64,000 nt of DNA from Cupriavidus gilardii (GTDB taxonomy: Bacteria; Pseudomonadota; Gammaproteobacteria; Burkholderiales; Burkholderiaceae): assembly GCF_008801915.1 (NCBI RefSeq), contig NZ_VZOV01000002.1, positions 555,390 through 619,389 on the forward strand, given 5' to 3'. The notes under the pieces were generated by a model. That model was not told the origin of the DNA, did no database searches, and saw only the letters and a program-made list of their open reading frames with translations. Within the stretch, counting starts at the first letter, position 1; every line of letters begins with the position of its first letter. Of this stretch, positions 9,473 to 17,790 are shown in pieces. Both the position numbers and the translations under genes were made by a program.

Positions 9473-9501
9473 AAAAAAAACCCAAGCCGCTGAGGCTTGG
9501 G
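9473..9501 (-). terminator. Strong intrinsic terminator ending a minus-strand RNA upstream of rplM
   Basis: A perfect 8-bp stem CCCAAGCC/GGCTTGGG (9481-9488 with 9494-9501), with loop GCTGA, is followed in the minus direction by eight T (complement of 9473-9480). No protein gene precedes it on that strand, so it must end another transcript, here assigned to the small RNA. Confidence 0.85.
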
Positions 9502-9655
9502 TTTGAATCCACCAAAGGAGGAGGGTGGAGGAGACACTGGGAGAACAACGGGACGGGGCCGGCGGTGCGGGCTGGCGTCGGGAGACTGTCTCGGTCGCTT
9601 CGACCACCCTTCGCTTTCGCACTCTGGCGGGCCTTCGGCGCGCCGTCGTTCAATG
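9473..9655 (-). ncRNA. Candidate small RNA with repeated anti-Shine-Dalgarno motifs
   Basis: A promoter-to-terminator unit of about 180 nt with no plausible reading frame. TATAAT lies on the minus strand at 9667-9662 with TTGCGT 16 bp upstream, and the transcript would end at the strong terminator at 9473-9501. Just before the terminator the RNA carries CU-rich TCTCCTCC and CCCTCCTCC stretches (complement of 9517-9534), that is, three CCUCC copies complementary to Shine-Dalgarno sequences. A local hairpin GGTCG-AAG-CGACC lies further 5'. Multiple CCUCC seeds in a loop or linker are known from trans-acting sRNAs that block ribosome binding sites in other proteobacteria. I could not match it to 6S, 4.5S or tmRNA. 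Existence is inferred from signals only. Confidence 0.55.
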
Positions 9656-9661
9656 GTTCGA

Positions 9662-9689
9662 ATTATACATGACGGCTTGTGCGACGCAA
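9662..9689 (-). promoter_or_regulatory. Promoter of the candidate small RNA
   Basis: Minus-strand TTGCGT (9689-9684) and perfect TATAAT (9667-9662), 16 bp apart. It lies immediately downstream, in its own direction, of the 33-bp palindrome at 9695-9727, which is well placed to regulate it. Confidence 0.55.
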
Positions 9690-9694
9690 GAAAA

Positions 9695-9727
9695 TTTGCA
9701 GTGCGAAATGGCATTTCGTAATGCAAA
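9695..9727. promoter_or_regulatory. Nested 33-bp palindrome, probable operator
   Basis: The dyad is centred on 9711. Inner arms CGAAATG/CATTTCG (9704-9710 and 9712-9718) are perfect, and outer arms TTTGCA/TGCAAA (9695-9700 and 9722-9727) are perfect and symmetric about the same centre. Such a long dyad in an AT-rich patch is typical of a dimeric or tetrameric regulator site. It sits between the small RNA promoter and the OsmC gene; which one it controls is unknown. Confidence 0.5.
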
Positions 9728-9758
9728 AAATTGTCACGGCCGCGCCAGATGACACGAA

Positions 9759-9784
9759 GTCCGTAAATTCAACGACTTACGGAC
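9759..9784. repeat. Perfect 8-bp inverted repeat upstream of the OsmC gene
   Basis: GTCCGTAA (9759-9766) and TTACGGAC (9777-9784) form perfect arms around a 10-base spacer. There is no T-run after it in either direction, so it is not a standard terminator. It could be a regulator site or a leader hairpin. Together with 9473-9655 and 9695-9727 it accounts for most of the 729-bp gap between rplM and the OsmC gene. Confidence 0.4.
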
Positions 9785-9951
9785 ACAGCGCGATGTCACC
9801 AAACTGACATCCTAGAGGTTTCCCTCGGTTTTCCGGCCCCGCAAGCGGCAAAGACACCACACGGCGCAAGGAAAATTTGAGGAAAATGCAAGGGCTCGAT
9901 GCGCGCGCATCGCAGCATCGAAACGAAACATTGAGAGCAGGAACGAACGAA

Positions 9952-10374
9952 ATGGAATGCAAGGTCACCTGGATGGGCAACGACGGCATGAGCTTCGTCG
10001 CGCAGACCGGCAGCGGTCACCTCGTCGCGATGGACGGTGCCCCCGAGGGCGGCGGCCACAACCTGGCGCCGCGGCCGATGGAGATGGTGCTGCTCGGCAC
10101 CGGCGGCTGCACCGCCTATGACGTGGTGCTGATCCTGAAGCGCGGACGCCACGATGTACGCGGCTGTTCCGTCACGCTGCAGGCCGACCGGGCCGCCGAA
10201 GACCCGAAGGTGTTCACCCGCATCCACTTCAAGTTCACCGTGACCGGCCGCAACCTGAACCCGGCGACGGTCGAACGCGCGGTGCAGCTATCGCACGACA
10301 AGTATTGCTCGGCGTCGATCATGCTGGCCAAGACGGCCGAGATCAGCCATAGCGTCGAACTGGTCGAGGTGTAA
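9952..10374 (+). CDS. OsmC family redox protein (YhfA-like)
   Basis: OsmC/Ohr-fold proteins reduce organic hydroperoxides or have related thiol chemistry. From ATG 9952 the protein is 140 residues: N-terminal beta strands (MECKVTWMG), a central helix with the first conserved Cys in LLGTGGCTAYDV (about residue 57), and a second Cys in HDKYCSASIML (about residue 117). Both expected redox cysteines are present. AGGAA upstream fits this start; a reading from 9877 would add non-family residues. The gene stands alone on the plus strand between a regulatory-looking gap and rnpB, with which it converges. Confidence 0.88.
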   Translation: MECKVTWMGNDGMSFVAQTGSGHLVAMDGAPEGGGHNLAPRPMEMVLLGTGGCTAYDVVLILKRGRHDVRGCSVTLQADRAAEDPKVFTRIHFKFTVTGRNLNPATVERAVQLSHDKYCSASIMLAKTAEISHSVELVEV

Positions 10375-10449
10375 GACCGCAGGCTCGATACCGGCGCATC
10401 GGCGCGGTGGAGGCGTTCCCGGTGCGGCGCACCGGGAAGCGAATTCGAA

Positions 10450-10793
10450 GCGAAGCAGGCCGATAAGCCGGATTCTGTGCGCGACGCGCGGGCCTTGCGG
10501 TCCGCGCGTGCGTGACAACCATTCCTCTAGGCCGACCGTTACCGGCCGGCTCCAGCTCCCTACCCGCAGACTCGGCGGGCCGCTTCATCGTCTGCCTATT
10601 TGGGATTGCTCCGGGTGGAGGTTACCGCGTTTCACCCTTCGCACCGGGCAAACCCGGCGCGAAGACTCGTCTCTGTGGCCCTGTTCCGCACGTTGCCGTG
10701 GATGGCTGTTAGCCACCACCCTGCCCTGTGGAGTCCGGACTTTCCTCCCCTCGCCCGTTGCCGGGCGAGCAGCGGTTGTCTGTCCTGCTTCGC
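10450..10793 (-). ncRNA. rnpB: RNase P RNA (bacterial class A)
   Basis: The catalytic RNA of RNase P, which matures tRNA 5' ends. On the minus strand the 344-nt sequence has all the landmark conserved blocks: GAGGAAAGTCCGGACTCC near the 5' end, GGTGAAACGCGGTAACC, AGCAATCCCAAATAGGC, AGAGGAATGGTTGTCACG, and ACAGAATCCGGCTTAT near the 3' end. The ends were set by the perfect 10-bp P1 helix GCGAAGCAGG/CCTGCTTCGC. A weak -10 TAGACT lies at 10806-10801, inside the preceding DUF3025 reading frame. The first 85 nt of rnpB overlap that reading frame. Confidence 0.97.
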
Positions 10794-11695
10794 GGGCCGC
10801 AGTCTAGCACCTTTGCATCGGTCCCGCCGGTTCCGCCAGCCTCGTTGGCGCCGCGGCGCCCAGGGCGGAACACCGTGGTGTCGTCGTAGAAGGCGGCGTC
10901 GGCATTGGCCGGCCACCAATGCGGGATGCCGAGCACCGGCAGCGGCGCGAAGCTGCTGCGGCCGCGCAGCTCGGCCCGCGCCAGCATGTCGGCCAGTGGC
11001 CCATCCAGCGTCTCCGGCGTGGCCGGACGCGGATCGGCGGGCGCCATGGCGACCGGCCAGGCGTGCGCGGTGATGGACTTGTAGGGCGCGACCAGCTTTT
11101 CCAGCAAGGCATGGCCGAACGGCACCACGGTGCAGCGGCCGTGCCACGCATCCCGGCCCTCGATGAACAGCTCGCGCCAGCGGAAGCCGCGCAGCGCCGC
11201 CTCCAGCCGCGGCTCCTCGCTGACGAACAGCACCGCGTTCTCGTCGAACAGCGTGGCCGCGTCGCGCAACGGCCCGCGCGTCGGCTGCACGCCCTCCGCG
11301 GCAATGGCCTCGGCCTGCAGCCGGTTCAGCATCGCCTTCGTGCGCGGGAAATGCAGCCAGATCAGGCCGTTGAAGAGATCGTGCAGGTTGTCGCGCGTCG
11401 GCACCTCGCCGTGCGCGTGGATATGGGCCTCGTAGGCGCTGCCGGTCGGCAGCGCCTGCTGCGGGACGAAGCGCAGCGGCAGTCCGGCGGCATTGGCCAG
11501 CCCCTGCGCGGTGGCAACGGCGTCGAGCACGGCATGGACCGGCCGGCCCTGGCGGACCTCGGCCGCGATCGCGGCGCCCGTCCCGGCGAACGGCGCGAAC
11601 CAGGGCCGGGACCAGTCGATCCCGGCCAACTGGAGCTTCAGGTCCCCGCCGGACTGCAGACCGCCGGTGGCCCGGCCGCCGTCCCGTTCACCCAC
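10709..11695 (-). CDS. DUF3025 domain protein, 3' end overlapping rnpB
   Basis: A 328-residue protein of unknown function, recognised as DUF3025 by WSRPWFAPF near residue 28, HGEVPTRDNLHDLFNGLIWLHFPR around 95-118, and LPVLGIPHWWPAN near residue 257. It starts 3 bp after the pyrC stop, so it is probably translationally coupled to pyrC. After FYDDTTVFRPGRRG (about residue 283) the sequence turns into a low-complexity Gly/Arg/Ser-rich tail. Its last 28 codons are encoded by the 5' part of rnpB and end at a TAA at 10711-10709. The natural end of the domain is likely before the tail, so the extension may be a read-in after loss of an earlier stop. Confidence 0.8.
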   Translation of the reverse strand: MGERDGGRATGGLQSGGDLKLQLAGIDWSRPWFAPFAGTGAAIAAEVRQGRPVHAVLDAVATAQGLANAAGLPLRFVPQQALPTGSAYEAHIHAHGEVPTRDNLHDLFNGLIWLHFPRTKAMLNRLQAEAIAAEGVQPTRGPLRDAATLFDENAVLFVSEEPRLEAALRGFRWRELFIEGRDAWHGRCTVVPFGHALLEKLVAPYKSITAHAWPVAMAPADPRPATPETLDGPLADMLARAELRGRSSFAPLPVLGIPHWWPANADAAFYDDTTVFRPGRRGANEAGGTGGTDAKVLDCGPRSRTDNRCSPGNGRGEESPDSTGQGGG

Positions 11696-11698
11696 CGC

Positions 11699-12742
11699 TC
11701 AGGCGGCCAGCGCCGCCTTCCATTGCAGCGTTTCGCCGCCGCGAAGCGGCACCAGTTCCGTCTCGCCATACGGCAGCGCTTCGGGCAGCTGCCACGGCTC
11801 GCGCCGCAGCGTCAGCGTACCGGTGTTGCGCGGCAGGCCGTAGAAGTCGGCGCCGTGGAAGCTGGCAAAGCCCTCCAGCTTGTCGAGCGCGCCGGCGGCA
11901 TCGAAGGCCTCGGCGTACAGCTCCATCGCATGCAGCGCGGTATAGCAGCCGGCGCAGCCGCAGGCGTGCTCCTTCAGGCCGCGCGCGTGCGGCGCGCTGT
12001 CGGTGCCAAGGAAGAAGCGCGGATTGCCGGACACGGCCGCGGCGACCAGCGCCTGGCGATGCGTCTCGCGCTTGAGCACGGGCAGGCAGTAGTAATGCGG
12101 GCGGATGCCGCCGATGAAGATCGCGTTGCGGTTGTACAGCAGGTGATGGGCGGTGATGGTCGCGCCGACCGGCCCTTCGGCCTCGCGCACGTAGTCGGCG
12201 GCGTCCTTGGTCGTGATGTGTTCGAACACGACCTTCAGCGCCGGGAAGTCTCGGCGCAGCGGCGTCATCACGCGCTCGATGAACACCGCCTCGCGATCGA
12301 ACAGGTCGATCTCGCTGTCGGTGACCTCGCCGTGCACCAGCAGCGGCAGGCCGACGCGCTGCATCGCTTCCAGCGCCGCGGTGCGGCGGCGGATGTCGGT
12401 CACGCCGGCATCGCTGTTGGTGGTGGCGCCGGCCGGGTACAGCTTGACCCCATGGACGAAGCCGCTCGCCCTGGCGGCGACGATCTCGTCGGCCTGTGTG
12501 TTGTCGGTCAGGTACAGCGTCATCAGCGGCTCGAACGACAGGCCGGCCGGCAGCGCGGCCAGGATGCGCGCGCGATAGGCCTCGGCCTGCGCCACCGTGG
12601 TGACCGGCGGCTTCAGGTTCGGCATCACGATGGCGCGGGCAAACTGGCGGGCGGTATCGGGCAGCACCGCGGCGAGGGCGGCGCCGTCGCGCAGGTGCAG
12701 ATGCCAGTCGTCGGGGCGGGTGATGGTCAGGGTCTGGGTCAT
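11699..12742 (-). CDS. pyrC: Dihydroorotase
   Basis: PyrC closes carbamoyl-aspartate to dihydroorotate in pyrimidine synthesis. The 347-residue protein is of the class II (E. coli) type. Zinc ligands are clear: His14 and His16 in DWHLHLRD, the carboxylated Lys100 in [14 protein letters not shown], His137 in LLVHGEV, His175 in FEHITTKD, and Asp248 in LGTDSAPH. Length fits the family. It is followed at 3 bp by the DUF3025 gene, a pairing whose meaning is unknown. It sits downstream of the glycerate kinase gene with a 70-bp gap on the same strand. Confidence 0.98.
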   Translation of the reverse strand: MTQTLTITRPDDWHLHLRDGAALAAVLPDTARQFARAIVMPNLKPPVTTVAQAEAYRARILAALPAGLSFEPLMTLYLTDNTQADEIVAARASGFVHGVKLYPAGATTNSDAGVTDIRRRTAALEAMQRVGLPLLVHGEVTDSEIDLFDREAVFIERVMTPLRRDFPALKVVFEHITTKDAADYVREAEGPVGATITAHHLLYNRNAIFIGGIRPHYYCLPVLKRETHRQALVAAAVSGNPRFFLGTDSAPHARGLKEHACGCAGCYTALHAMELYAEAFDAAGALDKLEGFASFHGADFYGLPRNTGTLTLRREPWQLPEALPYGETELVPLRGGETLQWKAALAA

Positions 12743-12812
12743 GACTTCGGCAAATCGAAAGCGTAGGGATTGAGCGGGCGGCGGTGGGCGAACGGCGATC
12801 GGCGATCGGCGA

Positions 12813-14126
12813 TTACAGGATCAGGATGGCGCGGTAGTCGTTGACGTTGGTGCGGGTCGGACCGGTCACGACCAGGTCGCCGATCGCATCGAACAGGCCC
12901 CAGGCATCGTGCGCTTCCAGCTGGCGGCGCGCCGGCATGCCGGCCGCCTCGGCGCGGGCCAGCGTGTCGGGGTCCGCGAGCGCGCCCGCATTGTCCTCGG
13001 AGCCGTCGATGCCGTCGGTATCGGCGGCGATCGCGTGGACGCCGGCCACGCCTTCCAGTTCGATCGCCAGCGACAGCAGGAATTCGGAGCAACGGCCGCC
13101 GCGGGCGCGTCCGGCGCCGTCCTTGGGCAGCGTCACGGTACATTCGCCGCCGGAAATCAGCGCCACCGGCGCGGCAAACGGCGCATTGTACGCGCGGATT
13201 TCGCGCACCAGCGCCGCGTAGACGCGCGCCACCTCGCGCGCCTCGCCGGTGACGGTGTCGCCCAGGATCACCGGGGCCACGCCCTGCGCGCGGAACACCT
13301 CGGCGGCGGCGGCCAGGCTGCCGTGGGCGGTGGCGATCATGCGGTTGTCGACGCGCGCGAACAGCGGATCGCCGGGCTTCGGCGTCTCGGCGCGTTCGCC
13401 GCGCGCGCCGGCTTCGAGATAGGCCCGCACAGCCGGTGGCACGCGTGCCTCGTAGCGGCGCAGGATCGCCAGCGCATCGTCATAGGTACTGGGATCGGCA
13501 ACGGTCGGGCCGGAAGCGATGGCGCTGGGATCGTCGCCGGCGACGTCGGAGACGATCAGCGTGGTCACCGGCGCGCGGCTGGCCTGGGCCAGGCGCCCGC
13601 CCTGGATACGCGACAGATGCTTGCGTACCACGTTCATCTCGGTGATCGGCGCCCCGCAGCGCAGCAGCTCCTGCGTGGTCGCGCGCAGATCGGCCATCGA
13701 CACGCCGTCGGCCGGCAGCGACAGCAGGCTGGAGCCGCCTCCCGAGACCAGCACGATCAGCCGGTCCTCGGGGCCGAGCGCCTGCACGCGGGCCAGGATC
13801 TCCGCGGCGGCGCGCTCGCCGGCCTCGTCCGGTACCGGATGGCCGGCCTCGATGACCCGCACATGCGCGGTCGGCAGACCGTGCGCGTAGCGCGTGACCA
13901 CCAGCCCTTCCAGCGCCACGCCGGCGCCGGCATAGGCGCGTTCGACCGCCAGCGCCATCGACGCCGCGGCCTTGCCGGCGCCGACGACCAGCGTGCGGCC
14001 CTGGCGGCTCGGCGGCGGCAGATGCGCGGCGACGATGCGCAGCGGATCGGCGGCCGCGACCGCGGCATCGAAGCTCGCGCGCAGCAGCGCGCGCGGCTCC
14101 ACGCCCAGCGTGGCGGCCCCGCTCAC
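12813..14126 (-). CDS. Glycerate 2-kinase of the GckA/TtuD (MOFRL) family
   Basis: Phosphorylates D-glycerate, channelling it to glycolysis. From GTG 14126 the protein is 437 residues. The N-terminal half contains [12 protein letters not shown] (about residues 43-54) and [14 protein letters not shown] (about 119-132), and the C-terminal MOFRL domain has [10 protein letters not shown] and [17 protein letters not shown]. The GTG start overlaps the stop of the upstream dehydrogenase gene by four bases (GTGA), so translation is coupled. The two together make a tartrate or malate-type degradation unit ending in phosphoglycerate. The frame stays open far upstream inside the dehydrogenase gene, but that part is antiparallel noise in another frame. 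Confidence 0.92.
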   Translation of the reverse strand: MSGAATLGVEPRALLRASFDAAVAAADPLRIVAAHLPPPSRQGRTLVVGAGKAAASMALAVERAYAGAGVALEGLVVTRYAHGLPTAHVRVIEAGHPVPDEAGERAAAEILARVQALGPEDRLIVLVSGGGSSLLSLPADGVSMADLRATTQELLRCGAPITEMNVVRKHLSRIQGGRLAQASRAPVTTLIVSDVAGDDPSAIASGPTVADPSTYDDALAILRRYEARVPPAVRAYLEAGARGERAETPKPGDPLFARVDNRMIATAHGSLAAAAEVFRAQGVAPVILGDTVTGEAREVARVYAALVREIRAYNAPFAAPVALISGGECTVTLPKDGAGRARGGRCSEFLLSLAIELEGVAGVHAIAADTDGIDGSEDNAGALADPDTLARAEAAGMPARRQLEAHDAWGLFDAIGDLVVTGPTRTNVNDYRAILIL

Positions 14127-15196
14127 AGGGCTTCCGCGATCGCGCGGCCGAGGTCGGCGGTGCCGGCGCTGCCGCCGATATCGCGCGTCAGCGGCGCGTG
14201 CGCGGGTCCGGCGGACAGCACCGATTCGATCGCACCGAGCACGGCGGCGCCGGCATCGGCATGGCCAAGGTGTTCGAGCATCATCGCCCCGCACCAGATC
14301 TGCCCGATCGGATTGGCAATGCCGCGGCCGGCGATGTCGGGCGCCGAGCCATGGACCGGCTCGAACAGGCTCGGAAAGGTCCGCTCCGGATTGATATTGG
14401 CCGACGGCGCCACGCCGATGGTGCCGGTGCACGCCGGCCCGAGGTCCGACAGGATGTCGCCGAACAGATTGCTGGCCACCACCACGTCGAACCAGTCCGG
14501 ATGCAGCACGAAGTTCGCGGTCAGGATGTCGATGTGGTACTTGTCGACCTTCAGGCCGGGATAGTTGACCGCCATCGCCTCGACCCGCTCGTCCCAGTAC
14601 GGCATCGTGATCGAGATGCCGTTGGACTTGGTGGCCGAGGTCAGATGCTTCTTCGGACGCTTGCTGGCCAGCTCGAACGCGAACTTCAGGATCCGGTCGA
14701 CGCCGATCCGGCTCATCACCGTTTCCTGGATCACGACCTCGCGTTCGGTGCCCGGGAACATGCGGCCGCCGATGCTGGAATACTCGCCCTCGGTGTTCTC
14801 GCGCACCACGTAGAAATCGATGTCGCCGGGCTTGCGGTCGGCCAGCGGGCTGCGGATGCCCGGCATCAGCCGGACCGGCCGCAGGTTCACGTACTGGTCG
14901 AACGCGCGGCGGAACTGCAGCAGCGAACCCCACAGCGACACATGATCGGGCACTGTCGCGGGCCAGCCGACCGCGCCGAAGTAGATCGCGTCATAGCGCG
15001 AGAGCGTATCGAACCAGTCGTCCGGCAGCATCTTGCCGTGGCGGGCGTAATAGTCGCAGCTGGAAAAGTCGAAGTGGTCCCACTGCAGGTCGATGCCGAA
15101 GCGGCGCGCGGCGGCGTCCATCACGCGGACGCCTTCGGGCATCACTTCGGTGCCGATCCCGTCTCCAGGGATCACGGCAATCTTGTATTGGCTCAT
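14123..15196 (-). CDS. Tartrate dehydrogenase/decarboxylase (TtuC/DmlA-type)
   Basis: A 357-residue NAD-dependent beta-decarboxylating dehydrogenase of the isopropylmalate dehydrogenase family. It has the opening IAVIPGDGIGTEV, the substrate/metal loops VNLRPVRLMPG (about residues 102-112) and VVRENTEGEYSS (about 129-140), and a C-terminal NAD region EPVHGSAPDIAGRGIANPIG. The subfamily acts on tartrate or D-malate rather than isopropylmalate. The immediate downstream glycerate kinase, overlapping by four bases, supports tartrate, because tartrate decarboxylation yields D-glycerate. Exact substrate preference is inferred from this neighbourhood. It is divergent from the YafJ-type gene. Confidence 0.88.
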   Translation of the reverse strand: MSQYKIAVIPGDGIGTEVMPEGVRVMDAAARRFGIDLQWDHFDFSSCDYYARHGKMLPDDWFDTLSRYDAIYFGAVGWPATVPDHVSLWGSLLQFRRAFDQYVNLRPVRLMPGIRSPLADRKPGDIDFYVVRENTEGEYSSIGGRMFPGTEREVVIQETVMSRIGVDRILKFAFELASKRPKKHLTSATKSNGISITMPYWDERVEAMAVNYPGLKVDKYHIDILTANFVLHPDWFDVVVASNLFGDILSDLGPACTGTIGVAPSANINPERTFPSLFEPVHGSAPDIAGRGIANPIGQIWCGAMMLEHLGHADAGAAVLGAIESVLSAGPAHAPLTRDIGGSAGTADLGRAIAEAL

Positions 15197-15365
15197 GGCG
15201 GAGGGCTCGTTGGAGGCGGATTGAAGCGGATCGACGGGCGATTCGGCCGTGCCGGCGGACCGCGCCGGCAGCCGTGGACGTGCTTGGCAGAACGCCCGGC
15301 CCGGCGGGATAATGTCGCAATTCTATTGCAATCGGCCGGCCCTCACGCCGACCCGGTCCCACGCC

Positions 15366-16196
15366 ATGTGCCAGCTGCTCGGCATGAACTGCGCCACGCC
15401 GACCGACGTGACGTTCTCCTTCACCGGCTTCGCCGCGCGCGGCGGCGTCACCGATCATCATGCCGACGGCTTCGGTGTCGCGTTCTTCGAGGACAAGGCC
15501 TGCCGGCTGTTCATCGACAACCAGTCCGCCGGCACCTCGCCGGTGGCGGACCTGATCAAGAACTATCCGATCAAGTCGAAGAACGTCATCTCGCATATCC
15601 GCAAGGCGACCCAGGGCACGGTGCGGCTCGAGAACTGCCATCCGTTCATGCGCGAGCTGTGGGGCCGCCACTGGATCTTCGCCCACAACGGCGACCTGAA
15701 GGGCTTTTCGCCATTCCTGTCGGGCGTCTATCAGCCGGTGGGCGACACCGACAGCGAGCTCGCGTTCTGCGCGCTGATGCAGGGCCTGCGCAAGCGTTTC
15801 CCGGGCTCGCAGCCGCCGCTGAACGAGCTGTGCCACGCGCTGGCCGACATCACGCGCGAGATCACGCTGTACGGCGTCTTCAACTATCTGCTGAGCAATG
15901 GGCAGGCGCTGTTCGCGCACTGTTCGACGCGGCTGTATTACCTGGTGCGCCAGTGGCCGTTCTCGACCGCGCATCTGATCGATGCGGACCTGTCGATCGA
16001 CTTTGCCCAGGTGACCACGCCGGAAGACCGGGTGGCGGTCATCGCCACCGCGCCGCTGACCGACGACGAAGTGTGGACGCCGTTCGCGCCGGGAGAATTG
16101 ATGATGTTCGAGGCGGGGCAGCCGACGATGACGCTGACGGTGCCGATTCCGCCCGAGGTGCAGGCGCGCAACGCGGCCAATTCGGCCTGTACTTGA
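15366..16196 (+). CDS. Class II glutamine amidotransferase, YafJ type
   Basis: A 276-residue N-terminal nucleophile amidotransferase-like protein. I chose ATG 15366 because removing Met exposes the catalytic Cys2 (MCQLLGMNC), which the family requires. Other signatures are DHHADGFGVAFF (about residues 35-46), HIRKATQGTV near residue 78, HPFMRELWGRHWIFAHNGDL near 92-111, and GDTDSELAF near 127. YafJ proteins lack a fused synthase domain, and the acceptor substrate is not established. It is divergent from the tartrate dehydrogenase gene and converges with gltL across a gap filled with palindromic repeats. Confidence 0.9.
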   Translation: MCQLLGMNCATPTDVTFSFTGFAARGGVTDHHADGFGVAFFEDKACRLFIDNQSAGTSPVADLIKNYPIKSKNVISHIRKATQGTVRLENCHPFMRELWGRHWIFAHNGDLKGFSPFLSGVYQPVGDTDSELAFCALMQGLRKRFPGSQPPLNELCHALADITREITLYGVFNYLLSNGQALFAHCSTRLYYLVRQWPFSTAHLIDADLSIDFAQVTTPEDRVAVIATAPLTDDEVWTPFAPGELMMFEAGQPTMTLTVPIPPEVQARNAANSACT

Positions 16197-16220
16197 AGGG
16201 AAAGCTGGAGGGAGGTTTGA

Positions 16221-16343
16221 CTCCCCCTCGCCGGCTTGCGGGAGAGGGGGTGGGGGAGAGAGAAATCAGTGGCGCAGCGGCTGCTGCGGTTGTTGAAACG
16301 ACCTCCCTCTCCCCGGCCCTCTTCCCCTGAAGGGAAGAGGGAG
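16221..16343. repeat. Pair of REP/BIME-like palindromes (copy A)
   Basis: Two GC-rich palindromic elements, 16221-16260 and 16303-16343, are separated by 42 bp in the gap between convergent yafJ-like and gltL genes. The first pairs CCCCCTC with GAGGGGG around a CTT-containing loop; the second contains a perfect 10-bp stem CCCTCTTCCC/GGGAAGAGGG. Similar elements lie at 23566-23621 and 33684-33805. They may also work as transcription ends here. Confidence 0.7.
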
Positions 16344-16365
16344 AACCGCCGGGACAGCAAGGACC

Positions 16366-17100
16366 TCAGTGCTGCAGGATCTTCGACAGGAACTGGCGCG
16401 CCCGCTCCGAACGCGCCTCGATATTGCCGAAGAACTCCTCCTTCGGCGTGTCCTCGACGATGTGGCCCTGGTCCATGAAGATCACGCGGTTCGCCACCTT
16501 GCGGGCAAAGCCCATTTCGTGGGTCACGCACATCATCGTCATGCCCTCGTGGGCCAGCTGCACCATCACGTCGAGCACCTCGTTGACCATCTCCGGGTCC
16601 AGCGCCGAGGTCGGCTCGTCGAACAGCATGCAGATCGGATCCATCGACAGCGCGCGCGCGATCGCCACGCGCTGCTGCTGGCCGCCCGACAGTTGCCCCG
16701 GATACTTGTTGGCCTGGTTCTTCAGGCCCACGCGCTCCAGATACTTCATGCCCTTGGCCATCGCCTCGTCGCGCGAGCGGCCCAGCACCTTGATCTGCGC
16801 GATGGTCAGGTTCTCGGTGATCGACAGGTGCGGGAACAGTTCGAAGTTCTGGAACACCATGCCGACGCGCGAACGCAGCTTCGGCAGGTCGGTCTTCGGT
16901 CCGCCGACCGAGGTGCCGTCGACCAGGATCTCGCCCTTCTGGAAGGGCTCGAGCGCATTGACGGTCTTGATCAGCGTGGATTTGCCCGAACCGGACGGGC
17001 CGCACACCACCACCACTTCGCCCTTGGCCACGCGGGTGGTGCAATCGGTCAGCACCTGGAAGGAGCCGTACCACTTGGAGACATTATTGATTTCGATCAT
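16366..17100 (-). CDS. gltL: Glutamate/aspartate ABC transporter ATP-binding protein
   Basis: The 244-residue ATPase of a polar amino-acid importer. Walker A is GPSGSGKST (residues 34-42), the signature is QLSGGQQQR (about 138), and Walker B is [12 protein letters not shown] (about 160), with the switch His in CVTHEMGFA. It overlaps the gltK stop by four bases (ATGA at 17100-17097), so the permease and ATPase are translationally coupled. It is the last gene of gltIJKL. Assignment to glutamate/aspartate rests on the operon, its GltI-like binding protein and the adjacent glutamate dehydrogenase gene. Confidence 0.93.
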   Translation of the reverse strand: MIEINNVSKWYGSFQVLTDCTTRVAKGEVVVVCGPSGSGKSTLIKTVNALEPFQKGEILVDGTSVGGPKTDLPKLRSRVGMVFQNFELFPHLSITENLTIAQIKVLGRSRDEAMAKGMKYLERVGLKNQANKYPGQLSGGQQQRVAIARALSMDPICMLFDEPTSALDPEMVNEVLDVMVQLAHEGMTMMCVTHEMGFARKVANRVIFMDQGHIVEDTPKEEFFGNIEARSERARQFLSKILQH

Positions 17101-17780
17101 ACAGCCACCTTTTTCTGGTATCGCTTGACCAGCAACGATGCGGAAAAACAGATCACGAAATAGACCAGACCGGCGAACAGCAGCATCTCGACGATGCGGC
17201 CATCGCGTTCGCCGATGCCATACGCCTGTCCGAAGAAATCCGCCAGCGCGCTGACGTAGACCAGCGAGGTATCCTGGAACAGGATGATGCCCTGCGTCAG
17301 CAGCAGCGGCACCATGTTGCGGAACGCCTGCGGCAGCACCACCAGCCGCATGGTCTGCCCATAGGTCATGCCGAGCGCCTGCGCCGCGTACATCTGCCCG
17401 CGCGACACGCTCTGGATGCCGGCGCGGATGATCTCCGAGTAATAGGCCGCCTCGAACAGCGCGAACGCGACCAGCGCCGAGGTCATCCGCAGATCGGTCG
17501 CCGGCGACAGATTGAAGATCGACTGCAGCACCTGCGGAATGATCAGGAAGAACCAGAGCAGCACCATCACCAGCGGTATCGAACGGAAGATGGTGACGTA
17601 GCCCTGCGCGAACCAGTTCAGCGGCTTGACCGAGGACAGGCGCATCATCGCCAGGATGGTGCCCCAGACGATGCCGACCACCACCGCGGTGGCGGTGATC
17701 TTCAGCGACACCATCATGCCCTCGCCGAGCACGTGCAGCGTATCGGCGTTGATCGAGGTGAAATCGAATGAATAAGCCAT
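17097..17780 (-). CDS. gltK: Glutamate/aspartate ABC transporter permease
   Basis: A 227-residue inner-membrane permease with about five helices. It has the amino-acid permease signature [29 protein letters not shown] spread over about residues 110-140 (the EAA loop that docks on the ATPase). The N-terminus is [10 protein letters not shown], as in GltK relatives. It overlaps gltL by four bases and starts 10 bp after the gltJ stop, so the order is gltI-gltJ-gltK-gltL. Confidence 0.92.
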   Translation of the reverse strand: MAYSFDFTSINADTLHVLGEGMMVSLKITATAVVVGIVWGTILAMMRLSSVKPLNWFAQGYVTIFRSIPLVMVLLWFFLIIPQVLQSIFNLSPATDLRMTSALVAFALFEAAYYSEIIRAGIQSVSRGQMYAAQALGMTYGQTMRLVVLPQAFRNMVPLLLTQGIILFQDTSLVYVSALADFFGQAYGIGERDGRIVEMLLFAGLVYFVICFSASLLVKRYQKKVAV

Positions 17781-17790
17781 CGCGTTCCCC

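Noticed and set aside
9219..9653. Minus-strand protein frame covering the sRNA candidate
   Set aside because: It would read straight through a strong terminator, ends inside the rplM start region, and shows no family pattern.
14127..14933. Upstream extension of the glycerate kinase frame
   Set aside because: It lies inside the tartrate dehydrogenase gene in another frame; the GTGA overlap gives a natural start at 14126.
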